A stretch of DNA of 64,000 nt from Teredinibacter turnerae (GCF_037935975.1 NZ_CP149817.1:3720001-3784000); one strand, 5' to 3'. Counted from the stretch's first letter, positions 36,560 to 46,002 are shown. The notes: generated from the sequence alone by a model not told the origin. Numbers and translations are program-made.

Positions 36560-36705
36560 AAAGAAAGCCTGCACCGCAGGCTTCTTAGAAAGACCGGCCG
36601 CACTCCAGCAGGAAGCAAAGCGGCCGTACCGCAAAAGTGGTGAAGTGGCCCAGGCCACTAGCCGAAAGCAGGGCGAAAGCCCTGCTCTCCACACGCGCTA
36701 CATGC
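36560..36705. repeat. Cluster of short palindromes between GH43 and ugd
   Basis: Consecutive small hairpins: AAGCCTGCACCGCAGGCTT, GGCCG..CGGCC, AGTGGCCCAGGCCACT and AGCAGGGCGAAAGCCCTGCT. They lie between convergent genes, so the first may serve as a terminator. Similar in style to the large arrays nearby, but without GTTCC linkers. Confidence 0.6.
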
Positions 36706-36710
36706 GTGAA

Positions 36711-37877
36711 TTAATCACTGTTAAACAAATCACGCGTGTAAACCTTTTCGGCCACATCGCGAATATCGTCAACCATTCGGTTGGCTACAATCACATCACT
36801 CTGCGCTTTAAACTCGGCCAGATCGTTAACAACGGGCGAGTTAAAGAAGTCTGCTTCCGTCAGTACCGGCTCATACACAATAACGCGAATACCCTTTGCT
36901 TTAATGCGTTTCATCACGCCCTGAATGGATGACGCGCGGAAATTGTCCGACCCCGCCTTCATAATCAAGCGATAAACACCCACTGTTTTAGGCTGCTTGC
37001 CGATAATGGAGTCGGCAATAAAATCCTTACGGGTGCGATTTGCATCTACAATGGCGGCAATCAGGTTATTGGGCACATCGTGATAATTCGCCAGCAACTG
37101 CTTGGTATCTTTCGGCAAACAGTAACCGCCGTAGCCAAATGAGGGATTGTTGTAGTGCGTACCGATACGTGGGTCCAGGCACACACCTTCAATTATCTGG
37201 CGAGAATTCAGCCCGTGGCGCTCGGCATAGCTGTCCAGCTCGTTGAAATAGGCTACGCGCATGGCCAGGTACGTATTGGAAAACAGCTTAATCGCTTCGG
37301 CTTCGGTAGAATCGGTAAACAGAATATCGATGTCTTTTTTCTCAGCGCCTTCCGAAAGTAAGCCCGCAAAAATGCGCGCGCGCTCAGACTGCTCACCCAC
37401 AATAATGCGCGACGGGTGCAAGTTGTCGTACAGCGCCTTACCCTCCCGCAAAAACTCCGGTGAGAACATAACCTGCTCTGTATTCAACGACTCTTTAATT
37501 GACTGAGTGAAACCCACTGGCACGGTAGATTTCACGATCATGGTCGCATCGGGGTTGAGTTCGATAACATCTTTGATCACCGCTTCCACCGAGCGCGTAT
37601 TGAAGTAGTTGGTTTCTACATCGTAGTCCGTCGGTGTGGCGATAATAACGAACTCAGCACCGTCATAGGCTTCTGCCTTATCGAGAGTTGCTCGCAGATT
37701 GAGATTCTTGTTAGCCAGAAAATCCTCGATTTCGGCATCAACAATCGGGGATTTCTTATTGTTAATAAGATCCACTTTTTCCGGAATAAGGTCCAGCGCC
37801 ACTACCTCGTGATGCTGAGCCAACAAAACAGCGTTGGACAACCCAACATACCCTGTACCTGCAACGGCTATTTTCAT
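36711..37877 (-). CDS. ugd: UDP-glucose 6-dehydrogenase
   Basis: 388 residues, same length as E. coli Ugd. Rossmann motif [16 protein letters not shown], central helix with [13 protein letters not shown], and the catalytic cysteine at residue 253 in [22 protein letters not shown] is the conserved substrate-side motif. It oxidises UDP-glucose twice to UDP-glucuronate, a precursor for acidic surface polysaccharides. A UDP-glucuronate epimerase gene lies 4 kb away, and the polysaccharide assembly genes begin at 46 kb. It stands alone on its strand next to hairpin arrays. Confidence 0.96.
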   Translation of the reverse strand: MKIAVAGTGYVGLSNAVLLAQHHEVVALDLIPEKVDLINNKKSPIVDAEIEDFLANKNLNLRATLDKAEAYDGAEFVIIATPTDYDVETNYFNTRSVEAVIKDVIELNPDATMIVKSTVPVGFTQSIKESLNTEQVMFSPEFLREGKALYDNLHPSRIIVGEQSERARIFAGLLSEGAEKKDIDILFTDSTEAEAIKLFSNTYLAMRVAYFNELDSYAERHGLNSRQIIEGVCLDPRIGTHYNNPSFGYGGYCLPKDTKQLLANYHDVPNNLIAAIVDANRTRKDFIADSIIGKQPKTVGVYRLIMKAGSDNFRASSIQGVMKRIKAKGIRVIVYEPVLTEADFFNSPVVNDLAEFKAQSDVIVANRMVDDIRDVAEKVYTRDLFNSD

Positions 37878-38144
37878 AGAGCAACCTGTGTTGATTAAAA
37901 ATTCAGTCTCGAATTTTACCCCATCCGCAGGGGGTAAAAAATGTTAAATAATTGTCGGAAAAATTTACCTCTGTCGCCCTCGCGAACGGAAGTGTTCATC
38001 GTCGCGTCACTGCAGCACCCTCTCCGCAAGTCGCTAACAGGGCGCGGCCCGCGGCCACCGCTGGATCGCTACGCCACGCTTCACGCCTGGAACCCCCACT
38101 ATCGCCAACGCCCAAAGCCCGACATCGGGTTTTACTAGCAATGA
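37878..38144. other. Upstream region of ugd
   Basis: About 270 bases with no gene recognised; should contain the ugd promoter on the minus strand. Hairpin array material starts at about 38150. Confidence 0.4.
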
Positions 38145-38745
38145 ATGTTCCGGACTAGCGAGGCGATGGCCTCGCTGGAACGTTCCGCTGTGCTTCACTG
38201 CTGGGGCGCTCCCAGGGGGAGCTTGGGGAGCACGTGCCTCCGGCCGTGCTGGAACGCTTCGCTGCTGGGAACGCAAGCAAGCTTGCTGCTGGGAGTGGGG
38301 CGAGGCTATGGCCTCGCTGGAACGTTCCGCTACGCTCCACTGCTGGGGCGCTCCCTGGGGGAGCTTGGGAAGCACGGCCAGAGGCGCGTGTTGGAACGCT
38401 TCGCTGTTGGGAACGCAAGCAAGCTTGCTTCTAGGAAAACCAAGAAGCGAGCAGCGCGAGTGTTCCCAGAAGCGGTCGCAGACCGCGTTCCCCAAAGTGG
38501 CCAAAGGCCACGACCCCAAAAGCTGGACGAAGTCCAGCGTTCCACCAATTCACAAGAATTGGTCCCCAGAAGGGCGAAGCCCGTTCCTAGAAGCGGGCGC
38601 AGACCGCGTTCCCCAAAGCGGCCAAAGGCCACGACCCTAGAAGCTGGACAAAGTCCAGCGTTCCACCAATTCGCAAGAATTGGCCCCCAAAAGCTGGACG
38701 AAGTCCAGCGCCCCACCTGCCCCCAGGGCGGGCATTCTGCTAAAC
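38145..38745. repeat. Hairpin array B: variable stems, constant GTTCC linker
   Basis: A run of palindromes with different stems joined by GTTCC/GGAAC. Examples: GCGAGGCTATGGCCTCGC, GCGGTCGCAGACCGC, GTGGCCAAAGGCCAC, GCTGGACGAAGTCCAGC, CCAATTCACAAGAATTGG. Open frames in all directions here are artefacts of the GC-rich repeats. About 260 bases (38300-38562) recur almost identically at 39418-39680. Confidence 0.85.
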
Positions 38746-38778
38746 TGGTACCGTTTTCCCGTACATCGAGTTCTTACA

Positions 38779-39051
38779 ATGAATACAGTGAGTGTCAACC
38801 AATTTAGGGATAAGCTAAAAGCCTTCGTCGAAGAGGTGGTAACGAATCATATGCCACTCAAAGTAACCCGAAGAAGTGGCGAGGCGTTTGTTGTTATCAG
38901 TGCAGACGATTGGGAAAGGGAACAAGAAACCTTATATGTTCTGCAAAACTCTAGTTTGATAAAACAAATTGCTGAATCCAGTATCTCCCATACAGCAGGC
39001 AGAGGTTACACCCCAACGAGTGAGCAAATGAATGAGATCACTGGTATTTGA
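38779..39051 (+). CDS. Phd/YefM-family antitoxin
   Basis: 90 residues from the ATG at 38779; a longer frame from 38680 reads through hairpin repeats and is rejected. The N-terminus MNTVSVNQFRDKLKAFVEEV and PLKVTRRSGEAFVVISADDWE match the YefM/Phd DNA-binding dimer. The C-terminal tail would wrap and neutralise the toxin. It overlaps the YoeB-like toxin gene by 20 bases. The pair is flanked on both sides by hairpin arrays that share a near-identical 260-bp segment. Confidence 0.92.
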   Translation: MNTVSVNQFRDKLKAFVEEVVTNHMPLKVTRRSGEAFVVISADDWEREQETLYVLQNSSLIKQIAESSISHTAGRGYTPTSEQMNEITGI

Positions 39052-39295
39052 GGGCAAAACGTGGGAGACCTACGAAGCACTCAGAGAGAAGGACAAAAAA
39101 CTACACAAAGCGCTCTGTAAAATATTAAAAGAAATGTTGCGCAGTGATCCAGGGAAAGGGTTAGGAAAGCCAGAACAACTTCGCCACAATCTTACTGGCC
39201 TATGGTCAAAGCGAATCTCACAAAAAGACAGACTAATCTATAAATTTGACGACCATTACATCTACATTTTTGCGATTGGCGGGCATTATGAATGA
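39032..39295 (+). CDS. yoeB: Txe/YoeB-family mRNA interferase toxin
   Basis: 87 residues, full length for YoeB (84). Conserved features: WETYEALREKDKKLHKAL at the N-terminus, GLGKPEQLRHNLTGLWSKRISQKDRLIYK in the core (with the catalytic-type Glu and Arg), and the C-terminal GGHYE with the His-Tyr of the active site. Cleaves mRNA at the ribosome when freed from its antitoxin. Confidence 0.93.
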   Translation: MRSLVFEGKTWETYEALREKDKKLHKALCKILKEMLRSDPGKGLGKPEQLRHNLTGLWSKRISQKDRLIYKFDDHYIYIFAIGGHYE

Positions 39296-39296
39296 G

Positions 39297-39728
39297 AAAA
39301 GCGAGGCCATAGCCTCGCTGGGACGTTCCGCTTTGCTTCACTGCTAGGGCGCTCCCCTGGGGGAGCTTGGGGGCACGGCCGGAGGCGGCGCTGGAACGCT
39401 TCGCTAAAGGGAGAGGAGCGAGGCATTAGCCTCGCTGGAACGTTCCGCTACGCTCCACTGCTGGGGCGCTCCCTGGGGGAGCTTGGGAAGCACGGCCAGA
39501 GGCGCGTGTTGGAACGCTTCGCTGTAGGGAACGCAAGCAAGCTTGCTTCTAGGAAAACCAAGAAGCGAGCAGCGCGAGTGTTCCCAGAAGCGGTCGCAGA
39601 CCGCGTTCCCCAAAGTGGCCAAAGGCCACGACCCCAAAAGCTGGACGAAGTCCAGCGTTCCACCAATTCACAAGAATTGGCCCCCAGCAGCTGGGCAAAG
39701 CCCAGCGTTCCAGCAATCCCGGGGGGAT
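39297..39728. repeat. Hairpin array C
   Basis: Same type as array B, starting directly after the toxin gene with GCGAGGCCATAGCCTCGC. Positions 39418-39680 repeat 38300-38562 nearly base for base. Near 39690 the stem GCTGGGCAAAGCCCAGC shows a paired change relative to GCTGGACAAAGTCCAGC. Confidence 0.85.
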
Positions 39729-39730
39729 TG

Positions 39731-41128
39731 CTATAAAACCTCTACCCCCTTAATCATTTCTTCCAACTTCTTTCCCAATACCTTTTTAGCATCGGGTTCG
39801 CCGTGGATCAGGCGGATTTGGGTGGGGCCTATGCGGGTACGTTTTACAAAATTGAGCAGATTTTTCTGGTCGGCGTGGGCGCTGTATCCGCCGATGGTGA
39901 GCACTTGGGCGTTAATGGCATAGCGTTGACCGTCGATCATCACCCACCCGCCCTCCTTGGCGCCGTAGTGCTGAATCGAACTGCCAATAGTGCCACGCGC
40001 CTGATAGCCGACAAATAGAATCGCATGGCGGGGGTTCTCGATAAGTGCCTTGGCGTAGTTGAGGCTGCGACCGCCGTTGAGCATACCGCTTGCCGCGATT
40101 ACCACCGTCGGGCGTGTACTGCTTGCCATGTATTCAACCGTCTGCAAGTGTTCTTCGTGAGAGCCCACCGTATAAAGGTTGTCAAAACTCAACGGGTGCC
40201 TTCCCTGTCTTAGTCTGCGTTGTGCTTCCGCGTCCCAATAGGGTTTGAGCTCCCGATAAACCTCCGTGAATTTTGCGGCCAATGGGGAATCGACAATCAC
40301 TTCAAGATTTCCCCACCGCGCCTGCTCGGCAGAAATGATCGATTCCAGTTCGTAGAGCAACTCCTGGGTACGACCGATACTGAACGCGGGAATCAGCACC
40401 GTTCCCCCATCCTCAAACGCGCGCTCTAAGGCGGCAAACAACCGTTGTTTACGCTTGGCGCGGCTTTCATGCTGCTTGTTGCCGTAGGTGCTTTCGAGAA
40501 CCAAGGTATCGGCGCGATAGGGTGATCGCGGCGCAGGCAACAGAGGCGCATAAGGCGCGCCCAAATCTCCGGAGAAAACCGTACGATGGGTGTAATCGGG
40601 GTATTTTGCATCTAATTCAACGTAAGCGGAGCCGAGTATATGGCCCGCCCGCTGCAGCTTAAGTCGCAATGTGCAGCTTTCGCTCTCCACCAGCGGGAGC
40701 CAGGTTCCGTAATCCAGCGGCCGCAACATTCCACCCACCTTTGCCAGAAATCGCTCGATTAAACGGGAATCCCGGGTAAAACCGACTTTTAATGCATCCT
40801 CGATAACCAGCGGCAGCAGCCGCGCCGAGGGAATAGAAGTATAAATAGGCCCGCTAAACCCCGCGCCCAGCAAATAAGGAATACGACCGACATGATCTAT
40901 ATGCACATGGGTAACGATAAGACCGCGAACCTGGGATATATCGAAATCAATCTCATGCAGGTTACCAGCACCACCGGCCCCCTCCTCCCCCTGAAAAAGC
41001 CCGCAATCGATCAGAAAGTGGTTTGACGGCGACGCAATAAAACGATGGCAACTGCCAGTAACGCCAGACAAGGCGCCGTGATGTTCAAATTTAGGGTATG
41101 GGTGTTTATCTAGTTTTTGAGTTTTCAT
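39731..41128 (-). CDS. MBL-fold beta-CASP RNA metallo-hydrolase
   Basis: About 465 residues from ATG 41128, which has ribosome site AAAAGGA; the open frame upstream to 41422 is repeat sequence. Metallo-beta-lactamase zinc motif HVHIDH at 74-79 and the beta-CASP segment follow in order: LESTYGNKQH, DSPLAAKFTEVY, VVIAASGMLNGGRS, HAILFVGYQARGTIG, and terminal SAHADQKNLL (RMMBL). The family includes CPSF73-like and RNase J-related RNA processing nucleases. In bacteria this stand-alone form is widespread, with unclear role. No partner gene; it is bounded by hairpin arrays on both sides, and its 3' end abuts a hairpin that could terminate it. Confidence 0.9.
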   Translation of the reverse strand: MKTQKLDKHPYPKFEHHGALSGVTGSCHRFIASPSNHFLIDCGLFQGEEGAGGAGNLHEIDFDISQVRGLIVTHVHIDHVGRIPYLLGAGFSGPIYTSIPSARLLPLVIEDALKVGFTRDSRLIERFLAKVGGMLRPLDYGTWLPLVESESCTLRLKLQRAGHILGSAYVELDAKYPDYTHRTVFSGDLGAPYAPLLPAPRSPYRADTLVLESTYGNKQHESRAKRKQRLFAALERAFEDGGTVLIPAFSIGRTQELLYELESIISAEQARWGNLEVIVDSPLAAKFTEVYRELKPYWDAEAQRRLRQGRHPLSFDNLYTVGSHEEHLQTVEYMASSTRPTVVIAASGMLNGGRSLNYAKALIENPRHAILFVGYQARGTIGSSIQHYGAKEGGWVMIDGQRYAINAQVLTIGGYSAHADQKNLLNFVKRTRIGPTQIRLIHGEPDAKKVLGKKLEEMIKGVEVL

Positions 41129-41149
41129 AAAAGTCCTTTTTATAAAAAG

Positions 41150-41845
41150 CGGGGGAAGCGAGGCTTTGGCCCCGCTGGAACGTTCCGCTACGCTCCACTG
41201 CTGGGGCGCTCCCCAGGGGAGCACGGCCGGAGGCGCGTGCTGGAACGCTTTGCTTAAGGGAGAGGAGCGAGGCATTAGCCTCGCTGGAACGCTCCGCTTT
41301 GCTTCGCTGCTGGGAACGCAAGCAAGCTTGCTTCTAGGAAAACCAAGAAGCGAGCAGAGCGAGTGTTCCCAGAAGCGGGCGCAGACCGCGTTCCCCAAAG
41401 TGGCCAAAGGCCACGACCCCAAAAGCTGGACAAGGTCCAGCGTTCCACCAAATCAAAAGAATTGGTCCCCAGCAGGGCGAAGCCCGTTCCTAGAAGCGGT
41501 CGCAGTCCGCGTTCCCCAAGTGGCCAATGGCCACGACCCAGTAGCTGGACAAAGTCCAGCGTTCCACCAATTCAAAAGAATTGGTCCCCAGGGCGAAGCC
41601 CGTTCCTAGAAGCGGTCGCAGACCGCGTTCCCCAAGTGGCCAATGGCCACGACCCAGTAGCTGGACAAAGTCCGCGTTCCACCAATTCGCAAGAATTGGT
41701 CCCCAGCAGGGCGAAGCCCGTTCCCAGAAGCGGTCGCAGACCGCGTTCCCCAAAGTGGCCAAAGGCCACGCCCCCAGCAGCTGGACAAAGCCCAGCGTTC
41801 CACCAATTCGCAAGAATTGGCCCCCTCAGCGCCCTCCGGGCGAGC
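41150..41845. repeat. Hairpin array D
   Basis: About 700 bases of the same palindrome type. It contains several successive near-copies of the subunit GGGCGAAGCCC-GTTCC-TAGAAGCGGTCGCAGACCGC-class hairpins, and stems CCAATTCGCAAGAATTGG. A stem at about 41781 (CTGGAC/GCCCAG) has one mismatch and is intermediate between the two fully paired forms seen elsewhere. Confidence 0.85.
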
Positions 41846-41894
41846 ATTCTGCTAAACTACGCCTTTGAAAAATTTAAGGCAACGTTTCCATTCC

Positions 41895-42896
41895 ATGAAA
41901 TATTTAGTTACTGGCTCCGCCGGATTTATCGGTGCAGCTACCGCAAAACGCCTAGTGGACGAAGGCCACGACGTATTTGGCCTCGACAATCTGAACAGCT
42001 ATTACGACCCTGCGCTAAAGCGCCACCGCCTGGAAAAACTCCTACCTTGCGAGAACTACCATCAGGTAACTATGGATCTCGCTGACCGTGAGGGTGTTGC
42101 CAAACTATTTGCTAACGAGAAATTTCAACGGGTAATCCACCTTGGTGCGCAAGCAGGCGTAAGACATTCCATAAACGCGCCTTTCGAATACATTGATGGC
42201 AATGTTGTGGGCACCATGACTATTCTGGAAGGGTGCCGCCACAACAATGTGGAGCACCTCGTATACGCTTCGTCTAGCTCCGTATACGGCATGAACCCAA
42301 AAGTGCCGTTTTCCGAAAGCGATAACGTGGACCACCCGGTATCACTCTACGCCGCCACTAAAAAGTCCAACGAGCTGATGGCCCACGCCTATTCAAATCT
42401 GTATGGCATACCGACCACTGGATTACGATTTTTTACCGTGTACGGCCCAGCTGGCCGCCCGGATATGGCACCCTGGCTGTTTACGGAAGCCATTTTAAAA
42501 GGCGAGCCAATAAAGGTATTTAACGAAGGAAAAATGCAACGCGACTTTACCTACATAGACGATATTGTCGAAGGCATTCTACGTATTCAAAACGTGATAC
42601 CCGCACCCAACCCGGATGACGACGGAAGCAACCCCGCCACCAGCCGGGCACCCTACCGTATATACAATATTGGGAATAACAACCCGGTTGAGCTGGCCAC
42701 CTTTATCGATGCCATCGAACAGGCCTGTGGCAAAAAAGCGGAGAAAATATTGTTACCGATGCAGGCAGGGGATGTGGTTAGGACTTATGCAGATATTGAT
42801 GCATTGACTAAGGCCACACAACATAAGCCCGCAGTTAATATATACGATGGAGTAGTTCAATTTGTGAACTGGTACAAGCATTACAAACAGCTTTAG
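41895..42896 (+). CDS. UDP-glucuronate 4-epimerase-type SDR
   Basis: 333 residues from ATG 41895. Extended SDR with NAD motif GSAGFIG (7-13), DNLNSYYDPALKRHRLEKL, ASSSSVYG and catalytic Tyr152-x-x-x-Lys156 (LYAATKK). The NLNSYYDP and RFFTVYGPAGRPDMA segments are characteristic of UDP-glucuronate 4-epimerases (LspL/Gla type), giving UDP-galacturonate. With ugd it would supply uronic acids for the surface polysaccharide. Confidence 0.9.
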   Translation: MKYLVTGSAGFIGAATAKRLVDEGHDVFGLDNLNSYYDPALKRHRLEKLLPCENYHQVTMDLADREGVAKLFANEKFQRVIHLGAQAGVRHSINAPFEYIDGNVVGTMTILEGCRHNNVEHLVYASSSSVYGMNPKVPFSESDNVDHPVSLYAATKKSNELMAHAYSNLYGIPTTGLRFFTVYGPAGRPDMAPWLFTEAILKGEPIKVFNEGKMQRDFTYIDDIVEGILRIQNVIPAPNPDDDGSNPATSRAPYRIYNIGNNNPVELATFIDAIEQACGKKAEKILLPMQAGDVVRTYADIDALTKATQHKPAVNIYDGVVQFVNWYKHYKQL

Positions 42897-43282
42897 CTCG
42901 AAAGCGGAAACCTCATATATATTGTTTTATAATCGGTCAGCAAGGTTAATATGGACATACCCGCCAGACTGAACGATATGCGCTGAAAAACAGCTGAGCG
43001 TTTACATTTTATAAGCATTTACAGGGATAGAAATACTCGAGAAAAAACCTGGACAGGCATACTGATTACAGTCGGCATTCCGCCAAAACGACTTTTGCAA
43101 CTTCCTCACATCACAAATTCCCATCACTCAGCAGAGCATGGTTTTATTCGTACCGCATTGGATAGCAGTGACCAGATTCTAGCGAGCTAAGGAACCTGTG
43201 AGCTGCCATTACATGCCATTTACCTGTTAACCAACAACTCACGAGTAAAAACTGCGCTCACCGCGTTATTAAAAGGTGTCGT
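42897..43282. other. Intergenic stretch before the IS66 cluster
   Basis: About 385 bases. A 35-codon plus-strand frame ending near 43190 has no recognised match. Probably decayed sequence at the edge of the insertion cluster. Confidence 0.4.
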
Positions 43283-43385
43283 GTAACCGCCAAACGAACC
43301 CCACACTATACAAAGATGGTAGTGAGAGGCTACATATTATGTGAATAGAGGATTTCCAGATAGGGTGTGCTGGTTTGGCGCTTAC
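43283..43385. mobile_element. 103-bp element with IS66-like ends (MITE-like)
   Basis: Left end GTAACCGCCAAACGAACC and right end whose reverse complement is GTAAGCGCCAAACCAGC are both close to the termini of the intact IS66 nearby. The interior is 50-60 bases and non-coding. No 8-bp target duplication is visible (GGTGTCGT left, CGTATAAA right). Confidence 0.55.
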
Positions 43386-43710
43386 CGTATAAAAGACGAA
43401 CCGCCCGATAAACGCTATGCGATTCAATACCAAGAAGCCGAGCCCATTCTCAGGAGACTCAAAGACTAAATCAAAAGAGCCTGCACAGGCTGACATCAAA
43501 AACGGCGATCGGCAAGGCGTTGGTGTATCTCAATAATCAGTGGGGCCGACTGGTTGCCTATCTGGAGGACGGTCGATATCCCATGGATAACAACGCCGCT
43601 GAATACTACCTCAGGCCGTTTACCATCGGCCGCAAGAACTGGTTGTTTAGTAAAAGTCAGGCAGGGGCGAAAGCCAGCGCAAACCTCTATAGTCTAATCG
43701 AAACCGCTAA
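43386..43710 (+). pseudogene. Decayed IS66 transposase, 3' part, interrupted by a younger IS66
   Basis: Plus-strand reading gives IKDEPPDKRYAI..EAEPILRRLKD with stop codons, then IGKALVYLNNQWGRLVAYLEDG and NNAAE..LRPFTIGRKNWLFSK, clearly the C-terminal part of the same transposase as the intact copy. It is cut at 43710 by the intact IS66 and continues at 45995/46003. Confidence 0.85.
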
Positions 43711-43733
43711 GTAAGCGCCAATCCAACCCCACC

Positions 43734-45254
43734 CTACACAAGGTTGGTATTCCAAGGTAATAAAGCTTCAATATCCTCAATGCTCTGCGCATTGGGTAGC
43801 TCTTTAAAAACGTGAGTTAAATAATCGTAGATATTGAGTTTATTAGCTTTAGCGGTTTCGATTAGACTATAGAGGTTTGCGCTGGCTTTCGCCCCTGCCT
43901 GACTTTTACTAAACAACCAGTTCTTACGGCCAATGGTAAATGGCCTGATGGCGCGTTCAGCAGCGTTGTTATCCATCGGATATCGACCGTCCTCCAGATA
44001 GGCAACCAGCCGGCCCCACTGATTATTGAGATACACCAACGCCTTACCAATCGCCGTTTTTGGTGGCACGGTGTTCAGGCTCTTTTCCATCCAGTCTTTG
44101 AGTTTTTTGAGGACAGGTGCAGCTTCTTTGTGTCGAATCGCAAAGCGTTTATCGGGCGGTTTGTCTTTTATACGTTTTTCGATGGCATAAAGACGCCGTA
44201 TAAAGGCCAGTGCTTGATCCGCTTTGCCGGTTTTTCCCTTTTTCTGGAGATCTTGCGCCTCTTTAAACTTACGCCGGGCATGCGCCCAGCACCCTAAGCG
44301 CGTAATACCGTAGTCGTCACAGGCTTTTTGATACCCCTCATAACCATCAACCATAATGGCGGTGTTTTCGGCACTTAATAGGTTAAGCGGGATCTGTTGG
44401 CCGCGACTGTCTGCGTAATGGAAGATGCATGCGGGTTGTTCACCGTCATGTGCCATGACCCACATGTAACTTTTGCTCTGAGCGGTTTTACCCGGCTCAT
44501 CCAGCACTTGTAGCGGCGTTTCGTCCAAGTGAAGGTAGGTTTGCTTATGCAGATGCTCAATCAACAGGTTGATCAAGGACTGGACCAGCTCACCACATGT
44601 CACCATCCAGTTTGCCATGTTGGTGCGATCCAGCTCGATACCGATACGTTTGAACATCTCGCTTTGGCGGTACAGTGGCAGTGCATCGCCGTACTTCTGC
44701 ACGGCGATAAACGCGAGTAAACCGGGACTGGCAATACTTTTTTCGATAGGCTGTTTGGGTTTAGCGGCTGTAACGATGTGGCCCTCACAGCAGGGGCAGG
44801 CATACTTTAATCGCTTATGCCGGATGACTTTGATCGTTGCGGGAACGATGTCCAGCTGTTCATGATCGTCGCTGCCAATATTTTTTAACGTGCTACCATC
44901 GTGCGGGCAGACTTTCTCCGATTCGGGGATATCGTGAATAATCTCTTCGCGTGGAAAGTGATCAGGAATGCTGACGCGGGGTTTTCGTGTACGGGTGTGG
45001 CCTTTAACCGGGGTGGCTTCTGGTTCTGCTTCCGCGACGTCCTCGGCCAGAACATCTTCTGCTTCGTTAAATAGGCCCAATTGATCGGGTGAGCTTTTTT
45101 CGCTGGATGCGCCAAAGCGTTGTTTAAGAAGCAATTGTATTTTTTCGTTAAGAGCGGCAATTTGGGCTTCATGTTTGACGCGCACACTTTTTTCTGCGGC
45201 CAGTTGCTTGCGCAATAAATCGTTTTCTTTTTGTAAATCAGCCACGTGATTCAT
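43734..45254 (-). CDS. tnpC: IS66 family transposase (TnpC)
   Basis: 506 residues, full length. N-terminal coiled coil (KENDLLRKQLAAEKSVRVKHEAQIAALNEKIQLLLKQRFG), zinc-binding-type region (CPCCEGH), and the DDE domain with YLHLDETPLQVL, IMVDGYEGY and NNAAERAIRPFTIGRKNWLFS. Last gene of the element, 22 bases after tnpB. Confidence 0.96.
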   Translation of the reverse strand: MNHVADLQKENDLLRKQLAAEKSVRVKHEAQIAALNEKIQLLLKQRFGASSEKSSPDQLGLFNEAEDVLAEDVAEAEPEATPVKGHTRTRKPRVSIPDHFPREEIIHDIPESEKVCPHDGSTLKNIGSDDHEQLDIVPATIKVIRHKRLKYACPCCEGHIVTAAKPKQPIEKSIASPGLLAFIAVQKYGDALPLYRQSEMFKRIGIELDRTNMANWMVTCGELVQSLINLLIEHLHKQTYLHLDETPLQVLDEPGKTAQSKSYMWVMAHDGEQPACIFHYADSRGQQIPLNLLSAENTAIMVDGYEGYQKACDDYGITRLGCWAHARRKFKEAQDLQKKGKTGKADQALAFIRRLYAIEKRIKDKPPDKRFAIRHKEAAPVLKKLKDWMEKSLNTVPPKTAIGKALVYLNNQWGRLVAYLEDGRYPMDNNAAERAIRPFTIGRKNWLFSKSQAGAKASANLYSLIETAKANKLNIYDYLTHVFKELPNAQSIEDIEALLPWNTNLV

Positions 45255-45276
45255 GATGGCCTATTATACAAAATAA

Positions 45277-45633
45277 TTAAGCAACGTCGGTAAAATGTAG
45301 GGTGTGATGGGGTTTAAAGTCGCGGTAATCAAAGCCCCGCAACAACCAGCACCACTGTTCGTGGGTCAGCGTAATAGTGGAAAGCCGATCTTTGCGAGGC
45401 CATTTGAACTTGTCCCGCTCAAGACGCTTTTGCCAGAGTGCAAAGCCGGTTTGATCCCAGTAGAGCACCTTAAGCTGTGACCGGTTTTTGTTGCAGAAGA
45501 CGAAAAGCGCGGAGCTGTAAACATCCAGCGCCATCGATTCACTCACAATCACCGCCAGCCCGTTGATGGCCTTGCGGAAATCGACGGGGTCACGGTGCAG
45601 ATAAATGGGGATAGAATCTGGCCAATGAATCAT
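45277..45633 (-). CDS. tnpB: IS66 accessory protein TnpB (Orf2)
   Basis: 118 residues from ATG 45633, overlapping tnpA by ATGA. Contains the family blocks VDFRKAINGLAVIV, ALFVFCNKNRSQLKVLYWDQTGFALWQKRLE. Required together with TnpA for transposition of IS66 elements. Confidence 0.94.
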   Translation of the reverse strand: MIHWPDSIPIYLHRDPVDFRKAINGLAVIVSESMALDVYSSALFVFCNKNRSQLKVLYWDQTGFALWQKRLERDKFKWPRKDRLSTITLTHEQWCWLLRGFDYRDFKPHHTLHFTDVA

Positions 45634-45914
45634 ACCAGCGCTTTTACCAGAGCGACGAGTGAGGGAATTGGCATGGTGCTGGGGCACAGAATTTTACAAT
45701 GGCCGATGTGTAAAACCAAGCTGGTCGTGTATTCAACCTCCGGTTGTACAATGGCTTTCGCGAAAGGGCTGCCCTCAGAGGCTTTGCGCTTTGAAAGCTT
45801 CAAGCTGAAGTACTTCGGATTGATTTCGTGCTGTTTACAGAATTCTGTTTGCGACAGGCCTGATTGCTCATAGTCAGAAAAGAGCTGGGGCCAGTTGTAC
45901 TTTTTGTTGGGCAT
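45630..45914 (-). CDS. tnpA: IS66 accessory protein TnpA (Orf1)
   Basis: 94 residues with an N-terminal helix-turn-helix (WPQLFSDYEQSGLSQTEFCKQHEINPKYFSLKLSKRK). First gene of the IS66 element; its last codons overlap the tnpB start. Confidence 0.92.
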   Translation of the reverse strand: MPNKKYNWPQLFSDYEQSGLSQTEFCKQHEINPKYFSLKLSKRKASEGSPFAKAIVQPEVEYTTSLVLHIGHCKILCPSTMPIPSLVALVKALV

Positions 45915-46002
45915 GAGGGCTCCTTGTTAGATGGAGCCTTTACGTTACATTGGCTTTTAAAGTCTTGGTAGGGTGTGGTTCGTTTGGCGCTTACACCGCT
46001 AA

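Larger units (their letters stand above)
43711..45994 (-). mobile_element. Intact IS66-family element with 8-bp target duplication
   Basis: 2284 bp. Ends are inverted repeats starting GTAAGCGCCAA. ACCGCTAA occurs directly outside both ends (43703-43710 and 45995-46002), a perfect 8-bp duplication as expected for IS66. Contains the three usual genes. Inserted in the transposase gene of an older IS66 copy. Confidence 0.95.

Noticed and set aside
38680-38778. N-terminal extension of the antitoxin
   Set aside because: Reads through hairpin-array sequence; ATG 38779 gives the normal Phd/YefM start.
41129-41422. 98-residue N-terminal extension of the MBL-fold nuclease
   Set aside because: It is hairpin-array sequence; ATG 41128 has a good ribosome site and begins the conserved fold.
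38145-41845. CRISPR array in the hairpin blocks
   Set aside because: There is no constant repeat of 25-37 bases with unique spacers; each unit is itself palindromic and no cas gene is present.
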